Of a stretch of DNA of 64,000 nt, positions 57,905 through 64,000 are shown in pieces. The stretch's first letter is position 1, and each line of letters starts with the position of its first letter. Below the pieces are notes generated by a model. The model saw only the letters and a list, made by a program, of their open reading frames with translations. It ran no database searches and had not been told where the DNA came from. The position numbers and the translations under genes are program-made. Location: contig LATX02000180.1 in NCBI GenBank assembly GCA_001466705.2, positions 744,001 through 808,000 on the forward strand. Direction: 5' to 3'. This stretch comes from Moniliophthora roreri. Taxonomy: Eukaryota; Basidiomycota; Agaricomycetes; Agaricales; Marasmiaceae.

Positions 57905-60900
57905 CTATCGCCTCTTGTAACCTCTCAGCATGTTCTGTGTCACCGCCGGTTCATCGTCATCGTCATCGCTTAGGTTCCCCGGACGCCGATGTAAAGGCAG
58001 AATATTCGGAACGGTACGAGGCTCTGACTCTAGATTGTTGGTGGGTTCTTCACCTCCACGCTTGGATGAGCCCTGGTTTGACGCTCTTCGTGCCTCTAAA
58101 ATAACCTCAGTAACTGTGTTCTGACAAGAAGATGTACATACCCAATGGACCCTTTACTGCTGACAGCGGCTTGGACGAACGAGCGCTCCAGGGCTTGTGA
58201 CCATGTTTACGTGGCGGAACTTCGGTATTGGCTGGGAGGAAAGCATTTTTCTTCGGGGCAGAGGGGCGTGCATCTCGCTGATCCTGTTCGGCTGGCTTCA
58301 TGACGAGGAAAGGATTACTCTGACTCTTGGTTGCCTCGGGGGGTGGGGTTGCAGGCCTGGTAGGATCAATTGGAATGTCATCATCCGACTCGTTAGCTGC
58401 TTTGTCAAGTTTCTGCAGGAAAGCGTTGGGTCCCTGCTCTGCTTTTGATTATGAAGGAGTATTTAAGGTTTCAATCTTACTAAAGGTAGCAACAACTCAC
58501 CTTGATGCTGTTCACTGTGACACTGAGGGTCATCTGAATCTTCTGTATGATCATTATGAGGATTCAAATGAGTGTTGATGCCAAAAACTTACCCGATGGT
58601 GCCCTTCGACGTCTCTTGGAACGACTCCGGATACTTCCTTGTGAGCTGGTAGGGGTGTGTCTGGGGCGGGATTCCGCCTCCGGATGAGGCGGAGAGCCAA
58701 CAGTGTGTCGTTTAAGGGGTCTCGAAGATTTATATTCGCTTAGCTCATGCGATCGCGCGCGCCCGGTGGTTTTCATGGTTTCCATCGATTGAAGCAGTTC
58801 CTCTGTGACATTCATGTCAACACTTTGAGAAAGGGGTTGGCACGTGTAGACTCACCGTCGCCACTGGTAGCCATTGCAAGTTCTTGACCGTCTGAGAAGT
58901 CACCTAAACTTTCTCCTTCCGAATGGGGGTGCGGGGAAGAAAGGTTGCCTCCATCAGAGAAATCAGCGAAAGATTGATCCCGTGGACAAAGGTTGGTGTG
59001 AACAGACTGCATGGATGTCTGTGGGTTGCTGTGGCTAGACCTACAGCCCTGCTCAAGGACAAGATCCATTTCAACGTCGGAACCGGCGGCTGCCAAGCCT
59101 TCGTCGGCAGTGCTAGCGCCACACTGAGGGGCATCCACGGAGGTCGTCTTCGCCTCTGCTTTCGTTTCGGACTTCGCTTCCTGCTCGGGGACAAGATCCA
59201 TTTCAACATTGGAACCGGCAGGTGCCAGGCCTTTGGAAGTCTCGGTGCTGCACTGAGGGGCTCCCACGGAGGTCGTCTGCGCCTTTGCTTTGGTTTTGGA
59301 CCTTCCCTTGCCTTTTTGTTTCTTGTCGTCTTGGGAGGGTCCGTCATTGGGGCGCTCCTCGTCCGCTTTCTTCGCTTGTCGCCTCCTCTTCTTCGGCTCA
59401 ACGTCATCTGGATGGTCCAGCTGAGGTTCCGGATTATGGACGGTCTTCCCACTCAAAAGATCCACAAGCTCTACAGCTATGTGATGAGATAAGACAGCAG
59501 CAGAAACATGCAAACGAACCTTTTCCTAACTTCTTTTGCATGAAGGCGTCAAACATAACCTTTTTCTGTTCCGCCATACCGTTCATGAGGAGGTCGGCAG
59601 TCTCATCGGCCAACAGGTGAATCACCTTGACAGTCTTCTGTTGTGGTTGTCGGTGAGCTCTGCCTCGTATTTGCCTGACATCCTGTGCACTCCAGGGCTG
59701 GTCCTATTAATGCATTACATTGAGTTCCAGTTTGGGTCAGAAATGATAAACCTCGTACAAAGAATATAACCACGTCAGCGATGCACAAGTTGAGCCCAGT
59801 GGTGCCCACCGACGAAAAAATCAGAACGCGAGGGTTGTTAGGCTGATGAAATTGTGCAACTATCGCATCCCTCTTGGCTAAGGCCAGTTTTCCATCCAGG
59901 CTCAAGCTTTGCACACCATAGAGCGAGAGAACCTTTAAAAACCGCTTGATCAGACGGGGGTAGCAAAACAGGGGGGCTCTCACATTTTTCAAAACACTGT
60001 GCATTCCTGAGAACTCAGAGTAAATCAAGATGCGTCGACTTTGAGAGATAACGTCCTCCAATTCCGTTAGAGGAGCTGATGGGAAGACAGCCTCCCCATC
60101 AACAAACTCCACGTCTGGCATATCGTCTCGGGTGAGGTAGTGTTGGCAAACGCGAGCGGTGGTATCCATTTTGGTGGACTTGACTTTATACCACTCTTCC
60201 AATGTTTGGAACTTGGGGTTAGGATCATCAGGATTCTCTTTTGCGAATACTACTCCCATTCGAAAATTCAAATAAAAATTCTGACATGGATTTGCATCAG
60301 TAAAAAAAAGTAGAAAGAGAAAGAGGAAGGCTGAGGTTCTGACCCTAGTGACGAATTTACCAGATTCGTTGGCCGCATTGACACTGTGGAGTTTGTGCTA
60401 CAGTCAGTAATGGTGTAATGAGATGGACATAAAGAGTGACTGACTCTAGCTTCGCCTTCTCAGCAAGGTCATTTATAATGTTCATCTCCCGTGGGGTAAG
60501 AGTAAGAACACCAATGATATCCTGATATGGTGGCAGGTCCAGGAGTGGTTGGCCCAAATAGTCTCGGCTATCTGTAGTGCGGCGAAGGATATGTGGTATC
60601 ATGGCCTTCTGGATCCTGCGCACAATGGTGACTTGAAATTGTGTTACACTGAGTCCATTGTCATCAAGCTTCTTTGCTCGTCGGAGCTCAGCTTCATCTT
60701 CCTTGGCTTCAAGGAAAGACTCCTCCATAAAGAAGTGGGGAGCGGCAACCAGCCTAGCCATGGCTGCGAGATCCTGTAATGCGAGTGAGTCCACGGAGGC
60801 GGCGCCGACGGCGCCGCCGACGCGCGTTACTATCGCTAGTTAGATATTCTCTCACCTTATGGGAAGTGAGCAGGGGGGTGGCAGTGACCACAAGTCGGAT

Positions 60901-62940
60901 ATGTGCTTGTTGAAAGATCCTCATAGCAGCAAAGTGTTTCGCGCCCAGGTTTCGGAACTCATGCGCTTCGTCCAAGATGATGGTCAAGAATGATTGCTCA
61001 AAGAGGGATCCCTGCAGAGTTTGTAGTTGTTCAGGGAGTTCCCAGGGACGCCTGACTGCGGGCTTAGGTAATACCATAGAGAAGACACGCTGGAACTCGT
61101 TTTGGAGCGACTAGGCAAAAAGTAAAATGAGTATATTCATCTGTATGAACAGAGAGTTGTCACGAATAACTAACTGAATGAGTCATTAGGATTATGATGT
61201 TCTGCTTATCCTGCTTTGACTTTTGCAAGGGTCCAGAGGGTCCCCAGAAATCCTTGTTCCCTGCTTTAGGGCAGTCATACAACAAGAAGTCAACGCTGTA
61301 ACGCCGAAAGAGCGTCTTCAGCTCCTTGACCCATTGCGTTCGAATTGTTCCAGGAGTGATGATAAGATGGGGTAGTGCTGGAAGATTTTCGCTTCCCTTC
61401 AGGTACCTGTACTTCTCTGTACATTGAATGGGTTCAGTAAAACTAGCTGCCAAAAAGGGGTTGATAAAAACTGACCAAGAATGGGTGGGCGAGGCAAATC
61501 AGTCCTATCCATCATGACTGCCTGATTAAGGAAGGCTATGATAGATATGCAGAGGGCGGTTTTCCCCAATCCAACCTCATCAGCAATAAGCATGCCGTTA
61601 CATGCATCAGGACAAGCACTTTCCGTGAATGTGTTGGAGATGAAAGAGTAAACCCCTGCCAGTTGATGCCAATGCAATTGAGAGAGAGTGCAGGCAGGAG
61701 GGATTGAAGAGTCATCCGACTGGAAGTCCTGTGGGTTATCCCAACTGTTGAAACCCAGCTTGTGGCGGAGAGGGTTAAACTGAGAGGGGAGATTATCCTT
61801 GAGGAACCCGAGAGCACTTGAAAGCTCCGCCGGACCCATTGCAGCGACGTTTTCCATACCAAGATCTCCTCCCTCTAGGGCATCGAGGCGGGCAGCATTC
61901 AAGTCGCTGCTGAGGACAGGACCGTCGTCGTCCGGTTGAGACTCAAAGTAGTCAGCGTAGACATGGAAGAGATCGCGTATGTCCTCTTCAGACGCCAACT
62001 GCGCGATCAGGTTCATCTGAGATGCTGTGATTCCTAACATATGCCATCAGAAATAGTGATTGTTGCAAGGAGTAAGAGCGTATGCGCACGTCTAGTACCA
62101 CCAGCGGCTTTCGCATTCTCCAGAGTAGCCATGATAGCATCCAACTCCTCAAGCATCTGTTTCGCTTTCTCTCGGTTTTCCTTGCTGCTATAAACGTCGA
62201 CGACGTTCTTCCACTTGCCCACTGCACGAATGGTGGCAATCACTTTGGCTTTGGTGGGCTTTGCTAGGTTCAATTCTGGCAAAGTATTATCAGTGAGTGG
62301 TATATATCCGAGTCATAGGCTACATACCGTTAAAGGCTTTGTTAGCAGCCTCCTCGGTCTTGTTCATGTTCTTGAGACCCTTATTGGTTTGGGTTCTGAG
62401 CAGATTCCAAGCTCTCTGAGCAAAGGGGGTGAGTGGGGAGTGGAGATGGTCCGGAAGAGTAGGATTGTCGTCGGGGAAGATCTCGGGCCCGAACAGCTCC
62501 AAAGCGATGGAGTCAAGAGCTTTGGGGATGTGATGGAGTGAGTTGGGCCATGGCTTATCGAGGCCTGAGTTGATGAGAATGGTTGTGGGATGGCACAAGT
62601 GCTTGTGGAAGCACTTGACGATGGTGTCGTGAATACCCCAGGAGGCGTAGTTATCCTGGACCCAATCTGCCCACTTCTTTCGCCCTGGTACCGCCTCCGA
62701 TCCGGCTGTCTGGGTGGCGAACCTGACCTTAGCATCCTCGGAGGGCTGAGCGTTGTAGCGCTCAAAGTAGGATTTGATATCTAGCGCATGTGAACGAATC
62801 CATCCTTTAGGCAGCCTGGCATCATCCTCAGGGAAGAGGCCATGTCTGACGTTGGTGATGTCCTGCCAAGTCGGAAGGTCCCAAGGGAGACCCAGGAAGT
62901 AAAGTTTTATGAGGGCGCTCGCCGCTGTATGACTCGGCAT
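57905..62940 (-). CDS. Large SNF2-family ATPase/helicase-like protein
   Basis: About 5 kb, roughly ten exons, on the minus strand. It starts at 62940 (MPSHTAASALIKLYFLGLPW) with a unique ~400-residue N-terminal region. The SNF2 ATPase core follows: motif I GMLIADEVGLGKTALCISII (around 61561-61600), PHLIITPGTIRTQWVKELKT, motif II LTIILDEAHEFRN (DEAH, about 60959-60990), motif III VVTATPLLTS, and HILRRTTDSRDYLGQPLLDL. The helicase C lobe has RRILIYSEFSGMHSVL, SLDGKLALAKRDAIVAQFHQ, VLIFSSVGTTGLNL and motif VI DVRQIRGRAHRQPQQ (59650-59680). The C-terminal ~500 residues are disordered with KKRRRQAKK and two repeats of the type SNVEMDLVPEQEAKSETKAE. The last exon ends GYKRR with TAG at 57907-57905. 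Such proteins remodel or translocate on DNA. All core motifs are present, so activity is plausible. It is divergent from the gene at 63828. Confidence 0.85.
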
Positions 62941-63009
62941 TTCAGATGGAAAGTACAGTGAGGATTAGAGGAGATACAGAAAAGTGCTTTTAAGGTGGGA
63001 GGCTCTCTG

Positions 63010-63705
63010 CAGACCACCACTCGATGCGGTCATGCAAAAGGGACAAGAGACTTGCCTTGCTTCCAATACTGAATACAACATCGTGCCCAAGAGCAACACG
63101 AGTTTGGCGCCATTTTCGGAAATGCAGAAGCAGAAGCAACGAGGTCGGCGGGGAGGAACAGGAGCTTCCATCGCCTCCGATTTACAATTACACAATCACT
63201 GGAAGAACAGAAGTAGAGCTCGTGGAACCAACGAGGTCGTCCAAGAGGAACAAGAGCTGGCCTTGCTTCCGGTTCTGAATACAACATTATTGGAAATGCA
63301 GAAGCAGAAGCGAACCAGGGCTGGCCTTGCTTCCGGTGCTGAATACAACATTATTGGAAATGCAGAAGCAGAAGCGAACCAGGGCTGGCCTTGCTTCCGG
63401 TGCTGAATACAACATTATTGGAAATGCAGAAGCAGAAGCGAACCAGGGCTGGCCTTGCTTCAGGTTCTGAATACACCATTATTCGAAATTCAGAAGCACT
63501 TGCGATGAAAGCTTACCTCGCTTCCGATCCTGATTAGAAACACGGAAGCAGAAGCAACGAGGTCGTCGGGGAGGAACGCAAGTTTGCCTCGCTTCCGATA
63601 TTTATTGGGAATGCGGGGCCACTGCAGGGCGGCCTTGCCATGCTTCCGATTCTGAATACACCATTATTGGAGATGCGGCAGGAGTAGAAGTAACGAGGAA
63701 CAAGA
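63010..63705. repeat. 64-bp minisatellite between divergent genes
   Basis: Three near-perfect units start (word GCGAACCAGGG) at 63310, 63374 and 63438, period 64 bp. Each contains GCTTCCGGTGCTGAATACAA, CATTATTGGAAATG and CAGAAGCAGAAGC. Degenerate units with the same GCTTCC..CTGAATAC and GAAGCAGAAGC words extend from about 63010 to 63705. GCTTC and GAAGC words give each unit hairpin potential. It fills most of the interval between the SNF2 gene start and the next gene. Confidence 0.8.
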
Positions 63706-63720
63706 TCATGACGATAAAAT

Positions 63721-63735
63721 CCCTAATCCCTAATC
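63721..63735 (+). repeat. Short telomere-like CCCTAAT repeat
   Basis: Two CCCTAAT units plus a C, followed by related CTACCCC/TTACCTACCC words to 63757. The C-rich strand is on plus here, while the array at 51625 has the G-rich strand on plus. Confidence 0.55.
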
Positions 63736-63771
63736 ACCTACCCCTTACCTACCCTATCTATTGACGCATTG

Positions 63772-63821
63772 CCAACCAACCAACCAACCAACCAACCAAC
63801 CAACCAACCAACCAACCAACC
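63772..63821 (+). repeat. (CCAA)n microsatellite
   Basis: About 12 uninterrupted CCAA units ending 6 bases before the start codon of the next gene, so it would lie in the 5' untranslated region of that gene. Its length is likely to vary. Confidence 0.9.
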
Positions 63822-63827
63822 ACCGCT

Positions 63828-64000
63828 ATGAACTCGGACGAGTTATACTCCTCTCTAGAACCAGAGACCTATAGTCTGGACGAATTCGTCGCAATGTGCA
63901 AACACTTGTTTCGGGAGGACGTGGCAGAAATGCAATCCTTTGCCCTGACAGGAGAGGCCCGGAAATATCTCCCTACTCACGCATCTATCGACCCCTTAAG
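63828..64000 (+). CDS. 5' end of an unrecognised gene, cut by the window edge
   Basis: The ATG at 63828 opens a frame that stays open to the end of the window (57 codons). It begins MNSDELYSSLEPETYSLDEF and continues VAMCKHLFREDVAEMQSFAL and TGEARKYLPTHASID. The composition is coding-like and acidic, with predicted helices and no signal peptide. It is transcribed away from the SNF2 gene, with ~890 bp of repeats between the two starts. Too little is present to name a family. Confidence 0.5.
   Translation, partial: MNSDELYSSLEPETYSLDEFVAMCKHLFREDVAEMQSFALTGEARKYLPTHASIDPL

Noticed and set aside
58904..59492. Overlapping ORFs on both strands in the SNF2 C-terminal region
   Set aside because: These are frame shadows of the repetitive, disordered SNF2 tail.
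63010..63705. CRISPR-like array
   Set aside because: The 64-bp period consists of whole repeated units without unique spacers, and the genome is eukaryotic; it is a minisatellite.

Overview
The window looks like agaricomycete (mushroom-forming basidiomycete) genomic DNA. Genes are short, many-exon and interrupted by 45-65 bp introns with GT..AG borders. The families are fungal or basidiomycete-typical: a 7-TM membrane family, FAS1 proteins, F-box proteins with a coiled-coil start, a divergent histone H2A/ATP10 pair, and an ELYS nucleoporin. Ty3/gypsy chromovirus and hAT debris are also present. The family set would suit Agaricales, but that is inference. Three single n characters (513, 52085, 52688) mark unresolved assembly joins.

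Layout. 1-0.93 kb: decayed 3' end of a chromodomain Ty3/gypsy element and its putative LTR. 0.9-4.4 kb: AT-rich DNA holding a ~1.5 kb non-autonomous hAT element. 4.5-15.1 kb: two 7-TM paralogs in divergent orientation, with a FAS1 gene and a broken gene between them. 15.8-18.5 kb: ELYS-type nucleoporin. 19.5-34 kb: a segmental direct duplication, each copy with an NRAMP metal transporter followed by an oppositely oriented gene of a basidiomycete kinase-like family. The second copy of that gene reads as intact; the first is a pseudogene. 35.1-36.9 kb: F-box gene, then a 47-bp inverted-repeat element.

38-49.4 kb is gene-dense: two paralogs of a small HW/DCQ-motif family, H2A, ATP10, a conserved fungal small protein, an unrecognised four-exon gene, a hotdog thioesterase, a GT61-like membrane protein and a second FAS1 gene. 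49.5-57.6 kb changes character: an LRR remnant, telomere-like TTAGGGG repeats, and a hairpin-rich satellite containing a cytochrome P450 3' fragment that starts exactly at an assembly gap. 57.9-64 kb: a ~5 kb SNF2-family ATPase gene, divergently transcribed from a gene that leaves the window. The ~890 bp between them holds a 64-bp minisatellite, CCCTAAT repeats and a (CCAA)n tract.

The strongest leads are: the palindromic satellite next to the SNF2 gene and telomere-like repeats; an H2A whose tail lacks the SQ phosphorylation motif; the NRAMP/kinase-like duplication with one decayed arm; and the undescribed four-exon gene at 43.7 kb. All splice models were read by eye from border consensus and reading phase; no RNA or database evidence was available.
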